Assembly (NCBI GenBank): GCA_905331475.1
Contig: CAJNYU010002233.1
Span: 32,429 to 96,428 of the forward strand
Source: Rotaria socialis
Lineage: Eukaryota; Rotifera; Eurotatoria; Philodinida; Philodinidae
Length of the DNA: 64,000 nt
Reading direction: 5' to 3'
Positions 48,463 through 62,455 of the stretch are shown one piece after another (the stretch's first letter is position 1; each line of letters starts with the position of its first letter). Under the pieces are notes generated by a model. The model did no database searches, had not been told where the DNA came from, and worked only from the letters and a program-made list of their open reading frames with translations. The translations under genes and the position numbers were made by a program.

Positions 48463-50876
48463 ATGGCTGTGAATTTACTCGGCCATTCAGATATTGATGC
48501 ACGCGTAATTCTTAATGTTGGCGGTACACGTTTCGAAACATCGAAATCTACATTAAAAAAATTACCGGCAACACGTCTATCGAAATTAACTGAACAGTTA
48601 TCATCGTATGATCCAATATTAAATGAATATTTTTTTGATCGTCATCCAGGTGTGTTTTCTCAAATATTAAATTATTACCGCACCGGAAAATTACATTATC
48701 CTATAAATGTTTGCGGACCTCTTTTTGAAGATGAACTATCATTTTGGGGTTTGCAACGCGAAGAAGTTGAACCATGTTGCTGGTTTGTATTATGGGAGAA
48801 TAAAAATCTGTTTTATGAAAAATAGCCTTTCTTTCTTATAGGATGACTTATACAAAACATCGTTCAACAGCTGAAACACTATCAATTTTAGATAGTCTAG
48901 AATTAGATACAGTGCGTTCATCTCAACAGGAAGTTATAAAAAAATTCGGTTGGGACGATGATTTCGATTATATTCAAGGCAATTTACCACGATATAAAAA
49001 AGTGATGATGATCGTATGGCAAATATTCGAAGAACCGCGTTCATCGACGATTGCTAAAGTTATTACTGTGATTTCAATATTTTTTATACTTGTATCTATA
49101 TTATCATTTGTTTTACAAACATTATCAATGTTTCGTATAACTGATATTGATTTTGTCACTGTTTATATTAATAAAACTGCCACCGATCGAACGCCAACAT
49201 TAAGTCGACAACAAGTTCATCCATCTTTCGACGTTGTGGAATGGATATGTACGTTTATTTCCTTTTCTTGTTTGTTTATTTTGCTTTTCTGTTTAGGCAA
49301 TACATGGTTTGTATTTGAAATTATGATAAGATTTATTGTTACGCCGAACAAGAAAGAATTTTGTAAATCAACTTTAAATATTATTGATTTTCTCGGTAGG
49401 CTTTTTTATTTTCGGAACGAATCATTTTACTCTTTAGCCTTGCCATTCTTCTCATCTATTGAGAGAACTATATTTCTCTATATGAGTATATATTTAACAA
49501 CATCAAACAAGCATGTCTGTGTGTTGCATGCAACTATTTATCAAAAGAAAGAAAAATATTTTGAGTAAATTTTTATATTTGATATTCTTGGCTAATTTTT
49601 AAAATTATGTCTCTTTTGACTTGAAATAATTGACGGCTAGCTACTATTGAATATACAACATAAATGCAATTTTCTTTGAGTTTTACGCATGAGTTGTGAT
49701 TTTATGTTTTCGTGGTTATGAATATATTTTAAGAAGCTAATTATATTACTTTAATTTGCTGTTATTTACTAATAAAGATTTTAGCTAAAGCTAATTTGCA
49801 CATCTGTTTTTCCTATCAAAAATGAGGAATGCAACGATAGTCATGATTTACACGATTGTCGTACCAAACATTCTTTACCTCGAACAAAAGATTGATATGA
49901 GAGAAAGCTATTTTTCGGGTCATCAATCTTTTCTTTTAAAATGAACTCGGTTGAATATTATAAATGTAAAAGATAGGCGACTTGCGATAGGCTAATTATA
50001 TGTTTTTACGTATGTCGACGAACAATAGCGACAACATTTTACATGTCGACTAGATTTATTGTTCTTAATTAGCGTATGATTGCGAAAGCAATTCACATGC
50101 CATAGAAGACTTTCTTAGTGTTTCCTCCGAAGAAGAAAAAATTAAAAATATACTTTTATTTTTATTCTAGCAACAACTTGGTTCTTTTTCACATGGGCAT
50201 TGATAAAACTACATGTCAATGATAATGAAGCACTTGATTTATTGTCCACCATACGGATCATGCGGCTATTTAAATTATTTAATCATCATCCTGGCTTGAA
50301 AGTTATTGTTACATCAATGAAATATTCGTCGTCTGTTTTATGGTTATTGATATTTTTCGTTTTAATTGCGGTTGCCGTATTTGCTTCATTGATTTATTAT
50401 GCTGAACGCATGACAACCCGACATCCCGACGAGAATATGTTTCGTTCGATACCAGATGCGTTATGGTTCAATATGATTACAATGTCAACTATTGGCTATG
50501 GAGATTTATATCCGAAAACTATGTTAGGAATGTTAATTGGTGCTGTTTCCACAGGTAATCAAAGAATCCTTTTATTTTCAGGCAGAAAAAAAATAAACAT
50601 TTTTTGTGTTTAGTCGCTGGTGTATTGATTATTGATTTGCCAATGCCAATTATTGTCGAGTCGTTTGCAAATTTTTATACACATCTTCGAGCGCGATCGA
50701 AACTACCGAAGACTCGACGAAAAATTGGCCCAGCTGAATCAAAAATTAAAAAACGAACAGCAATGGCTACACTCGATAATGGACAAAATCTTAAATTACT
50801 TGGACAAACAGCGAGAGCATCGATATTTGGCAATAAAACTCTAACTAGTCATAATATTAAATCTTCAGTTGCTTAA
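48463..50876 (+). CDS. Voltage-gated potassium channel, Kv3/Shaw type, with reduced S4 charge
   Basis: Exons 48463-48782, 48842-49248, 49297-49395, 50171-50554 and 50614-50876 give 490 residues. The N-terminal T1/BTB tetramerisation domain ([40 protein letters not shown]) ends with EPCCWMTYTKHR, typical of Kv3/Shaw. S1 to S6 follow: S1 [20 protein letters not shown]2 [18 protein letters not shown]3 [21 protein letters not shown]4 [16 protein letters not shown]5 [20 protein letters not shown]; pore [19 protein letters not shown] with the K+ selectivity filter; S6 [17 protein letters not shown]4 keeps only three basic residues and S6 has PMP instead of the usual PVP. An in-frame 48-bp intron (49249-49296) could be misread as coding; removing it restores S2. 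Intron 3 is 775 bp. Confidence 0.93.
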
Positions 50877-53800
50877 ATAATTAAGCCAACAAGATTCATG
50901 TTTTTGTTGTATAACTTATAAAAAAAAAGTCAATTTATGTGAACTACGATCAACTTGACTCAATCAACAAGTTCTGATGAAAATATGGAATTTTCGGTAT
51001 TTTATAAATTCCCTAAGAACGACCCTAACAGCTACTTTTTCAAACTATACAATTAAAGAATGGCTAATCCAATCAAAATGAAATTGCTTTCAGCTGTAAG
51101 TTCCACGAAGCGATAATAACTCGATTTACATTAGTCTATATTGTGTTATATTTATCGATGTAAAAATGTGGTGACACTAAAACTAATAATGTTACATTTT
51201 TTAATCAAAATTCTTAGGTTTTGTTGACCTCACGTATATTTTCGAAGAAAACAGTGAGTGTAAGTTGAATTGTTAGGTTTTTGCGGCTCCCCTGTACCCC
51301 ATCCCCTCCCCACTACAGACATAATACATAAAAAAACTAACACTTAGACGCACTAATTTGAAACGTTTTTGGTACAGATCGATTACCTATGTTCACCACT
51401 ACTCACATCAGTAATAAAAATCTATTTTCACTAATTAGAAATCATTCTAATTAGGATTTAATCTCTAATTAATCATCAAATCTGTCGTTCTTATTATTAT
51501 AGCCCATAGTTACGACAGTATCGTATATTTTTATTATTACAGACGTTAGCAACGAGTGCATGCTACCGCTACAGAAGCTAGCAACTAGTTTATGCTACTA
51601 TTACGCTCGTTACTTCTACCACCTACAATAACAGATGAAGATTTTAATCTTTTTTTTCTCATATTAATACCTTATTCTAGAGGCTGAATCCACATTAGTG
51701 TATTTACAATTAGCAACTTTTCCACCCGCTGGGGAGCTTTTATCAAATTTCCGTTTATGAAAAAATGTATCAGTTTCTCACCTAGTAATACGAAAAAATA
51801 TAAATTTTTCAACAATATTGATAGGTATATCCTAAATACTGTTTAAACTATTATCATTCACAATATTTCTCAATGAAACCACTAAACACTTCAGGATACT
51901 GACATATTCTAAACAAAAGGTTTTATTATCTTATTGTTGAACAAACTATGATCTTACTACACTGAAAAAAGAAAACTTCTATTTGATCAGTATCTAACTG
52001 GCCGAAATATGTGAGTTCCACATTTTAGCCCCAACGGGGCTGCGCTGAATAGCTTTCTACCATCTTATATTCATATTTCTCGGCGGAATTATATAGATTC
52101 CACAAAATTAAAAAATCGCAATTTCTATACAATGGCTTCTGCTTGTTGATAGAAAGGTTGCATGAAGCTGAATTAGATCAGCATGAGAATATAAATACTT
52201 TTATAATCGAAACAATTATGATATTCTGCATAGCTACGAGTATTCCATGCGAACATATGTTTATGGTTTGCCAATGAAATATCATCCATACTTTACAGAT
52301 ATAAATCAGCCACAAATAGCCATATTGCTTCACTAGAATGGAAAATCGCTCTTATTTGCATGATATTATCTGTTCCATGTGCCAACGACATTTGATTCCT
52401 ATCAAAAGTTAGAAAATCATTTTAACACAGAAATTTTACTCTTCTTAACGAAATTCAGAGAAGCTAATTGAATTCTAAGCGTTTTATTTTTATGTTACAG
52501 TCTGTGCTTGAATTCTAAGTCGAAAGCATTTCGCCAGACAAATTTGAAGGCGTTGGTCTAGAAATTATGAAATTCTTTCTGTAATTGTATATAAACCATT
52601 CCAGATTATTATAGAATTTCTATGCATATTTCTTAGCGAAATAATCGTAATTATCATTCAGACAAATATATTTCATATATGCAAATAGAATACTTCGGCT
52701 TAATTTATGTTTGTTAGAATAGGGAAAATGCTCAGATTTTTTCTTCATTCAAGACAAGTGAAGCAAATATTCCGGATGAAGAAGAAGAAAAAAACGATAT
52801 GGCATGAATACGAGTTTGTAAAGAAAATATATTTATTCTCAATCAATGAGCTATGAGACAATATGAAAGACGTTGCTCATTTTTCTTATTAACACTTGTA
52901 CTCGTGTTGGTGAAGTTTGACTATTCAAGAATGAAACAAACAAAATCAAGTGTCAGTCTATCTGCGTAATTGTTCTTCCTTTCATATTTGATATGCTTTT
53001 CATGTTACACATTCCGCATGATGCATTGAAATCAACGAAAACTCAGTCACATTTGTGCCCATCAGTTTTAATAGATCCACTTATGTAAAAGAATGACGTT
53101 AAACTAAAGAACAAATTAACATTTGCATATGATTGAATAATAATAATGTAGTCAAGTTCCATTATATTTCCGCACCAAATTATAATAGAAATTAATGTCA
53201 ATGTCAAAATCAGCATATTGGTTCTATTCTTCAAATACGAACAACAATAGAATAGCGTAATATATTCTTTTTCCTTCTTCCAATGAATCTAAATGATCAT
53301 GAGAAAAACTCTCAAACCCCTGATTCTATTAAATTTTCACCCACTCGAGGTTATTGTCAGTCAATTTTATATTGATCCCTTGTGAATAAAACACTCGACA
53401 AAAACCGTGTGAGCTATCGATTTTGCTGGATATCCGATATAAAATAATACGTAAATATGATTTTTTATTTTTAAAGGTCATCTCGAGCGATTTGATATCG
53501 GATGCTATCCTCTATAGTCCTTATAATATTTCGGATCATAAATGGACAATGTATGAGATGCTCCGGATAATGAATGTCGTATGAAAGTCTATTTAAAAAC
53601 AAAAAGATTCGGCCGATAGAAATCGTGATATAAGCTATGTGGCTAAGTCTGATTATTCTTGCTCGAATTGAACGTTCTGTTTCTCTTGTTCAGACAAACT
53701 ATGATGCAGAGTAAAAGTTTGTTCACTGTGATAGAATGATGCCTTGCCGCTGTTTTTACCTCCACCATGAGTGCCTTTGTCCAACAACAACTCCTTTTGT

Positions 53801-56800
53801 TGATTCTACTTCTTTTACTCTATCTTTACTATTCATTAGCAAACAGGACATATCGTATAGAAGTAACGAATTTCGTCTCGAAAACCTACGTCATAATGAA
53901 AATGTGAATATGCGGGTAGAAAGGTGAATGAGCAATATGAGAATCAGATAGATAAATTCACGAAGAAATCAATTAAAAGAACAGCTAATCGAAGATATAT
54001 TCACCAAATTCAGTTCATTTGAATATGAGAATATGTGTATCTGCCTATCAGCAGTCGAGAGTTAAAATATAAATATACAAAATTATATAGAGCTCCAAGC
54101 ACTTTCACAATCTCGAATAGTAATTTTTTAATAATGCACCATTAGGGTGAGTAAATATTGTGCTTAACGAATTTCACATTCTTTTTTTCGGTGATTTATG
54201 GTAAAGCGGTGATATTCATTCGATTTTTTTCTAAACACAAACTTTCTAAATTTTGAATCGGTGACGTAGGTGTAATTGATGATACAGAACATTGAGAAGA
54301 AAATTGTTTATTAATGACATTTATTTTCAATGCGCTAAAACAACGGTCGAACAAGATCGAGAAAAGATCTTGAATTCAAGACCATGAACAAACAGTTCAA
54401 CTACAATTCGATGGTGCATCAATCGAGGTAGATGAAATTGGCAGACAATTCGTTCATATTACACACTCATCACCTTTTGGAAATCATTGGAAAAACGATA
54501 ACGAAGAGCCCTTCTTTATAGAATAATAATTCTTGGCAACAGGGTTGTTCTCTATTTTTATTTCTGACACATCAATTGTATATGAACGTGGAGATATAGT
54601 GAAGAGACAATAACGCATACGGAAATATGTTTCGGCTGCAATAACATTAAGGTTGCCGGAACATCATAATTGAAAAGAAAAAATGAAGATGTAGAATATT
54701 GTTCACATCCGGAAACACTTCTCATGAGCATTGCAGCATGTACTCTGATATTCGATTTAATATTTGAATTTTCCAGCAAACAACATCATTTTCAGAGCCA
54801 TTCTTGAAACCAACAGTTCATGATAAATGATTTTCTCAGGTAGCTTTTTATCCGCATCTTCATTAGCGTCTCGTTATATTGTAGGTATTTCGATCATGAT
54901 ATTTTTTCACCGGAAAAATTCGAATACTGTACACAAATCTTATTGGAATCATTAGCTGAAAGTATGGGAAAAGTAAACACCGTTTTTGAATCTAACAGAT
55001 TTGTTTTTCTATAACTGAGAATTGAAAAAAGGAGTGAAGTTATATGAAATCTCGAGAGAAGCAAATAAATCTCCAATGTACAAATTAAAAGTGAATGTGG
55101 CACGAATGACGTCTTTTGTCAAATAAGTTACACTTGGGATGCAATGAGTAGTCAAAGGAAAAGACTCCGTCTTTCAGCAAACTTGCATTGTACGATGCTG
55201 GTACCAGATAGATTCGAAAACTCGATATGTTCTGTGCAAGCATTAGTAGCTAAAGCTCTGTTTTCTACTTACCTTAGTGTGATTTTTCTAGTAGAATGAA
55301 ATTCTTGATGAAAGAGACACGTTGAAGGCGTGCCATTTGTTTTTCTTTTCCGATTGGTTGAAATTCATGTGCTTGAACTCTCGTTTGTATGTTTTTAAAA
55401 TTTTTCTCTGTAACAGTATTCAGAAAAGATAGCTGCGCATTTTATAGACTTGCTCTAAAAGACTAAATGTGAAGTTGTTCTTCCGGGAAATTTCTTTTAT
55501 GAACTACTGATCTATATAATCGTGCTATTCTATGTAAAACTTGATGAGAGACGTTTAATGGTGGATTGTATCACACGAAACCATTTTGTAACTATTTAAA
55601 CCGAGAGTGCACAAGTACCAAATGATTTTATTAAGAACATCGTTTTTCCCGATTCGCCAAGCGTCATGGAATTAAATTGATATTTAAAGCAAACATTGCA
55701 TAGACCTCAATTTTAAGCTACAGATTTTTGCATAAACTACGAGTTCATATATATATGAGATCACTAGCATGAATTAATTATCTGTTAAAGGATTCTTTTT
55801 CTTGATATTTCAACCTTGAAACTTACTTACTATGTCACCATCTAGAGAAAATGCACATTGTATTTAGGTCGCTTTTATGCATGTGTCATAGAAATCTAGT
55901 TGATATTCCCTTGTTATCCGTTAAATGTTGATGATGAACATCTTACTGCTCAGATTTATTTTCTATTCACTGAGACAGACGTAGAACAAATAGGTAAGAT
56001 AGTAATCTCTAAGTAGGATTGGAGATAAAATGGCAATCTCATCAGAAACATAGATGACAATGTAATAACTGAGAGTATTATTTTAACAAACTTACTTACC
56101 TTTAAAGACGATTTTGAATTAAATAGGCATTTAATTTAAGGAATGTCATATGAGATATATGCATGACTTTTCATCTAATACCTAGAATGTTCATTAAAAG
56201 TTTGCAGTAATCTTTAAATAACAGATTTCAAGAAAACTCTATTGCTTGCAGACACATCAACAATAAATAGGCAGCTAATATTTGTTTTCTTGAAAGCAAT
56301 TGTATCAGAATAAAAATTTATTGTCGTACATCTCTCCGGTATTATAATGCAGGCATATGCCATACCTGTGCCAATATTGATGGCAAGCCTCGTTGATCTT
56401 CTTTTCTTGTGTAATCGTTAGGCATCTGTCTATCTCTGTTTCTTGTCTTTTTCTATATAAACATGTGTTATATGTGAAATAGTTATATACACTGGAGATT
56501 TGAAGTAACTAAATAAACATAATTATTGAGCGTGACCACTAGCTACTCTTTCAGTTTTTCGTTGCGTAGTGATTCCGGCAGCTCGTGGCCATTACAGCTC
56601 AAATATAGCTGTTGAATTATAACTTTAATAATGCTAAGCAGCGGTATTAAACAAGTGAGACAACAATCGAATGGCGATGATAATGAACGAAATTATCTAT
56701 CGACTGTTAGCAGTTTCAATTCGTCGATTTTCAATATTTCATTTGTGAGCACGATTCAGTTGATATCTGATATGTGTACACTGAAACAGCTGGGAAAAGT

Positions 56801-58607
56801 ATTTTTCGCTCAATTACCCACAAGTTATATTAGTTTTTCTTGTGTTAAATTAGAGATGCTACGTTAGACAAACTCAAAAATGAAATGTAGAACTTTTTAT
56901 GAAGACTTAACGTATGACTAAATTTTTCGCACACGAGTTACTGCCTATAACTCTTTAGTTGGTGCTAAGGGACTACCTTTTATCTCTTCTACTGCTATAC
57001 AGCTGGTACAAGAATTCATTCTAGGCATTGTAACGAGATTACAACGAGTGAAAATGAAGTTTTTCTGTGCTCCTCGCTCGTTACGAATCGTTATTATATT
57101 TATGTTTACGCTGTTATAATGAATCGATGAATGTGAAATGTAAAGATACCTAGTTCAGTTACCGTTGACTGTGTTGTTTGTTTCTTCATTAAGTGGATTG
57201 CTGAATATGTCTATCACAGTCCGATGTCCTATATTTTATAGAGAGAGTTCAAGCGGTAAACTTCTTTAATGTGCTGTTTTTCTCTTTTCTTTATTATTTT
57301 TCCTTGTTTCATTTCCGGTCTCTATACCCTGTAGATAATTAGGGGAGCGTCTGATCTAGAGTGTAGGTGTGCCAATGCTATTGTCAAATCTAATTGATCT
57401 TCCTTTTCTCGCTCTACTTTTTTCAGCTCTCTCTCTCTCTCTTTCTGTTCGTCGTTGCAATACTCCTCTTTTCCAATAGATTGTTTGAGTGAAAATTTGT
57501 CCTTTGCTAACAGTCATCATATTTATTTCAGATAGTAGAATTGCTTATAATCATCTGTAACACTGAACAATAGACGCTGGAAGATTTTCCCTCTGTGTCA
57601 TCTCGCTTGCAATCCATTTTTAATCCCTTTCATTTTCATTTCGTTCAGCAGTTAGCATAACGTTTTGACTTAGAGTTCGAGAAAAAGAACTTCACTGGCA
57701 TATTCAGATTAGTCGATAACGCAACCATTTTAACTGATAGCTTTAACACAAAATCATTCTCAATTGATCTAATTGACTTGCTTTCTTCTTTGATAGTATT
57801 TTTTGACATTTGTCCGGATTTTGGATTCCCGTTTTTTTTTTGTAAGTCTGTGCTGTAACTATTCTTGGCTTTAAAATAAAGTAAATGTCAAAATCACTTA
57901 AATTAACGATCGTAGAACAGTGATGGTGACTTGCAGCATCTGAAAATTAGACGGTAGCCAAGTAAGTGAGAGTAAATTTCAGACAGCAACTACTATGTTT
58001 AAGGCGAATTATGAGCCTTTATATGTCCTCGATGTAATTCTCATCATACGAAGTGACACCGTCTTCAGTAGTATTACGTAGAATGACCTGGCATCTCAAT
58101 GAGAGTATCAGTTTGCTCAATGCTAATGAACATGATTTTGAATTTTTCAGATTGGAAGCATCTTGAGTTCATCGTCTTTACAAATATCGTCAATCGGTTT
58201 AACTATGTAATAACTCTTCTATCAAATGACTTCTATATTTGATCCTTATACAATAAACATTTCCAACAGAAATATGTGACTACTAAGCTTGATAAGATGA
58301 ACCGTAGTCTATAGGAAGTTCTACTAACATTTATAGCAATTTTTAGACTACTAATTAAAAAAGAATCTTTTATTACTTGAACAAGATTTTGGCCATCGTT
58401 CTGCACATCTTGCTCGGGAGTTATACAAATAATGCAATTATAAAATTAGTAAAAAAGGGTGGATGAAACAGAAACATGTCTATTCATAAATTGGAGAGCT
58501 ATGCTGTTATTATAGGACTTGCACAATGGATGGTCATTGAAAAAAAAGATCGGCATATAGACACGAACAATATATGGCGACTATCAAATATTCTTGGATT
58601 TGTTTCC
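50877..58607. other. Gene-free stretch of about 7.7 kb
   Basis: No long frame, splice-joined gene, RNA gene or clear TIR element was found on either strand. Small items seen: a diverged tandem repeat near 51543-51605 (GTTAGCAACGAGTGCATGCTAC, GCTAGCAACTAGTTTATGCTAC, split here by unit), a CT microsatellite near 57427-57445, and a short coding-like relic near 54388-54525. Confidence 0.55.
54388..54525 (+). pseudogene. Short coding-like relic
   Basis: After an AACAG acceptor-like site, an open frame reads QLQFDGASIEVDEIGRQF, then VHITHSSPFGNHWKNDNEEP to a stop. Protein-like composition, no family recognised, no partner exons found. Confidence 0.3.
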
Positions 58608-60457
58608 CTAGCTAATTTCTCCAATAGGTATACTACGCATCCAAAGTTGATGTAGGTATTCATAGAGACGATTGCTAACTGCAACCTTGTATGGTGTTGG
58701 ATTAAGATTTCGTCGGTGATCTTTACGCAAGGTTTCGATTTGCCCGAGAGCATACGTACGAACGTCTTCCCATGTCGGTAGCGTCTCTTGAATACGCCCG
58801 TTTGCCCAATACAATGTATACATACATCGGACGGACGTCGGTGTGACATTCGCACGTTTCGTTTCTCCAAATGGATGTCGGCAAAGTATTCGTTCGCCAG
58901 CTTTTGGTGCTGGTTCATCAATGTGAGTCATAAAATCGCATAAAGCTTCACCATTACCATTGAAGAACCGATAGAGATTTTTTCGACCAGGTATTGTTAC
59001 TTTTTCGATGTCTTGACTAAGTTTGATGCGTGGTTCACTATCAAGCTATGTTGAGAATAAAAAATAGTTTTCAGTTCTATTTAAAAAAAAACACCTACTT
59101 CAACCAATTTATAGACACAACCAAGTGCTGGTTGTTTTTGACATGTAACCAAATGTGTTCCAATACCAAACGTGTCAATTGAATGTCCCTGATTTTCCAG
59201 TGAATTCAATGTATCCTCATTAATATCGTTGCTTGCTACGATATTCAAATGTTCGATGTAAGGTAAATTGAAGTTCTGAGCGATTTTAATGAAAATTAGC
59301 CGTACTTTTGATGATAAATAGGCTAAATCACCAGAGTCTAAACGAAGACCGATCGCTTTATAGTTGCATTCATGTAATGCAAGTGCGACAGCTAAAAAAT
59401 TCGGTAAACCAGACTTGAGCACATCGTATGTGTCGACCAATGCCAAGAAGTCAGAAGGAAACGCGATAGCATAGGAAATAAACGCGGCCAATTCACCTTT
59501 GTGAGTTTGAAGGGCAGAGCTGCCAAGCGTTGAACATACTTTATCGAGATAGGTCACACACAATTGAGAAAATGGATGTATTTCACTACTGATTCGATCA
59601 GGCAGATCGCGAAATTTGAGCTCATCAAGGCTTCGATATGAACTAACATAAGCATGCGCATGGGTTCCTAATATTACAATTGATGAACGAATAAATTTTT
59701 AATCATAAATACTCACCTCGGATCGGAATTCCATATAATTTACCAGCTAATACATTCGACGTGCCATTAAATCCACCTATATAGGAGTATTTTGAGGCAC
59801 TAAGACCTCCGTCTGGACCTTGTGCGCGTCGTAGGCCGAACTCATGAAATATTTTATTCTGTCCTGTCGCTGCACGAAATCGAACGGCATTGGTTGCTAC
59901 TAAGCTAGCATAGTTGACGAGTGTTAGAAGAGTCGTTTCAATTAATTGTGCTTTTAAAATAGGCCCTTCGACTCGAAGCAATGGCGTATGAGGAAACACC
60001 ACAGAGCCTGGATGAAGAATTTAGAAAATAGATGAAAATCGAAAAAATATTTTGTTACCTTCAGGTATTGCATAAATTTTAACATCATTCATATCGATTG
60101 TCAACATAAAATCAAAAAATTCCTTCTCCATATAGGCGGGCATTGTTTTTCGAAGATAATCGACGTCGGACGTGTGAAATTTGTAATTTTCTATGAATTT
60201 CAAACAATCTTCAAGACCGGCAAATAATGTATATTCACCACCAAATGCTACAAAAAGAAATATTCATAGGTAACACGAACTCTTTTGTTTCTACACGAAA
60301 AAAAATAATCAGTTTACTTACGATTCTTGCGAAAGAAAAGATCAAATGTAGCTTCCTCCTGATTTTTACCACTTTTCCAATAAGCATATGCCATCGAGAT
60401 TTGGTAGAGATCAGTGAGCAATGGTTGAACAGCATTCAAGTGCGATTCCATCTCCAT
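58608..60457 (-). CDS. NAPRT: Nicotinate phosphoribosyltransferase
   Basis: Converts nicotinate, PRPP and ATP to nicotinate mononucleotide, the first step of the Preiss-Handler NAD salvage pathway, in the cytosol. Exons 60457-60322, 60247-60059, 60007-59717, 59667-59099 and 59045-58608 give 540 residues, close to the 538 of the human enzyme. Landmarks: [108 protein letters not shown] (active-site His region), [68 protein letters not shown]. The first ATG of the frame at 60457 was chosen. All phases agree and nothing is missing. Confidence 0.97.
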
Positions 60458-61867
60458 ATATTTATATTGTTGTTAGTTGAAGTGGAATAAAAATGAATCA
60501 CACGTCTCTGAAATAAAAGTTTTATTGCGAAACTAGTTAAAAGAAGAGAGATTTATTCAGTGCTGAACAGAAAGAATTACTGGTATCGAAAAATATTTGA
60601 TACATTGAAGTATGACAAATTATATTATACCTTGCAACATCTTACTTATTATCCATAATTTTTTACTGGCGAGACTATTCGAATTAAAACTATCGACACC
60701 GAACAATTTAACAATCTTATCTTCCTTCTTTTATTCACATCTTTTGTAATTAATAATAACTACTATTGGCGAATTCATACTCATTATTTCTCACAGGCCT
60801 GCCGATCGTCTTCAGTCTATAATCCTTTTTTCGATCGCGACCTTCTGCTTATAATTATTTCGTATATTCTCATGTAACTATTCTACTATGGATTGATGAA
60901 CAGTTTTCGGCTCTGGCACAAGCAGCATGTCCCTATCAAAATTCTTTTAATTTTCAAAATCAATCGGACCGTTTTACAGGCACGAATTTAAAAAACATAA
61001 TATTGCATAAATCTAACCCAATGAATTGTTAGAAACTCTTTGCATTAAAAGTAATGAATTGAAATTTATATGTTCATATTTTTTCTTGATTCCTTTTTTA
61101 AGATCATTTTTATTACACTCTCGAAAAGGTAACAAGAATATTTTTATACTTACATTCTCTATCTAGTCTTTATTGATGAAGTTGCTTTGAGCTGGATAGC
61201 TGGTCGATCGTCGAAAGATAAATCATTCAACCGATAACGTTTGACTTTTTTCTTAGTACAACAATATTTACCTTCACAAAACTAGTATTCTTGTTTTTAC
61301 CACGTGGGTAAACAAAAACACTGCTTCTTACATGTCTATATTCTGCTCGTTCTCAATATTTGTGTATACTATCATTTATTTTCGACTTTTTTCTTCAATT
61401 ATGTTTCTTCCGAACAAGTCAATATCGATTGTAAATAAAGGAAATCTATACCAATTTGATAGATTGCAGCTTATTTTTCATAATAAAATTAGCTGTATCC
61501 AAGAAGAAAATCTTTTGACTGTTTTGAATATTATTCACAGATATTGACGAATCGTCATATGGCTTCTTTTTTAATGTACGTTGATGATGAAGATTGTGAC
61601 ACTATTGAAAAGTATCTGTTCGATGGTGAAAAAAAAAGAAAATATTTCTCAATGCATAAAAAGACTGGCATGATTTTCATGTGAATGCCATGGAGTGCGT
61701 GTACTCAATAAGAAGGGTTTTTTTTTTGAAAGGTCGTCTTTGAATCATGATAACTCTGTGAAATAGTGAGTAAATGAGCTCAGATTTTGCAGCAAAATAG
61801 AAAAAATTCTTTTCTATGTATTGGTGAAAGAAGTTTTCAAAAAAAAGTTGAGAAATGATCGAGCTAT
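60458..61867. other. Intergenic
   Basis: Upstream region of NAPRT; AT-rich with no recognised gene. Promoter elements for NAPRT must lie at its left edge but none can be named. Confidence 0.5.
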
Positions 61868-62005
61868 GAGCGATAGTTTTCAGTAATCTGATACCATTCT
61901 AAATAAAAGCACTTTCCTCAATAAGAATGTAAAATGCAAAAANGAGCGATAGTTTTCAGTAATCTGATACCATTCTAAATAAAAGCACTTTCCTCAATAA
62001 GAATG
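61868..62005. repeat. Near-identical direct repeat flanking a single N
   Basis: The segment from GAGCGATAGTTTTCAG to CCTCAATAAGAATG occurs at 61868-61929 and again at 61944-62005, with the ambiguous base at 61943 between them. The pattern is what an assembler leaves when two overlapping contig ends are joined without merging. Confidence 0.8.
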
Positions 62006-62312
62006 CTAATGCAAAATTGTCCCCAAGTAGAACGCACCAACAAAAATTCATTTTAATAACGGGTATCGTTCGAAAATCGTGTCATATCTGCTTAGAAACT
62101 TTAAAATCGAACTCAGCCTCCGCTAGACAACTTATTCATTACACATTTCTCTATCATTCTCTAGAGGTTGAGTTTGATACGTTTGCTCAACTAATTAGAC
62201 AGAATCAAAACAACCTCTATTAATTGCATAAAAGAAACGTCCTAAATAAGTACATGTCTCTAATTAGAACGCACATGCAAATATTGGCCCTTTTTAGAAC
62301 GCGTCTCTATAA
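61971..62312 (+). repeat. Diverged direct repeat with AGAACGC motifs
   Basis: A block of about 60 bp at 61990-62035 (AATGCTAATGCAAAATTGTC, then AAGTAGAACGC) recurs diverged at 62259-62304 (AACGCACATGCAAATATTGG, then TTTAGAACGC). The two copies are about 270 bp apart and could be ends of an LTR-less or subterminal repeat element; no coding content was found between them. Confidence 0.4.
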
Positions 62313-62455
62313 AATGCATGCAACGTATCTTATCTAACGCAATTTCATCTCTCTCTGCTAGCGAACTTCAAAATTGAGCCTTGATCTTACAACGAAAGTT
62401 GTTCAGTTCAACTTTCTCCACAACACACTATCGGTTTAGTTCAATACGATATAAC

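Noticed and set aside
50877-58607. A hidden multi-exon gene in the 7.7-kb gap
   Set aside because: Several short open frames were read on both strands; none joined to neighbours with consistent phase or recognisable domains.
58499-58921. 140-codon minus-strand frame overlapping the end of NAPRT
   Set aside because: It is the alternative frame of the NAPRT terminal exon, which matches the enzyme family.
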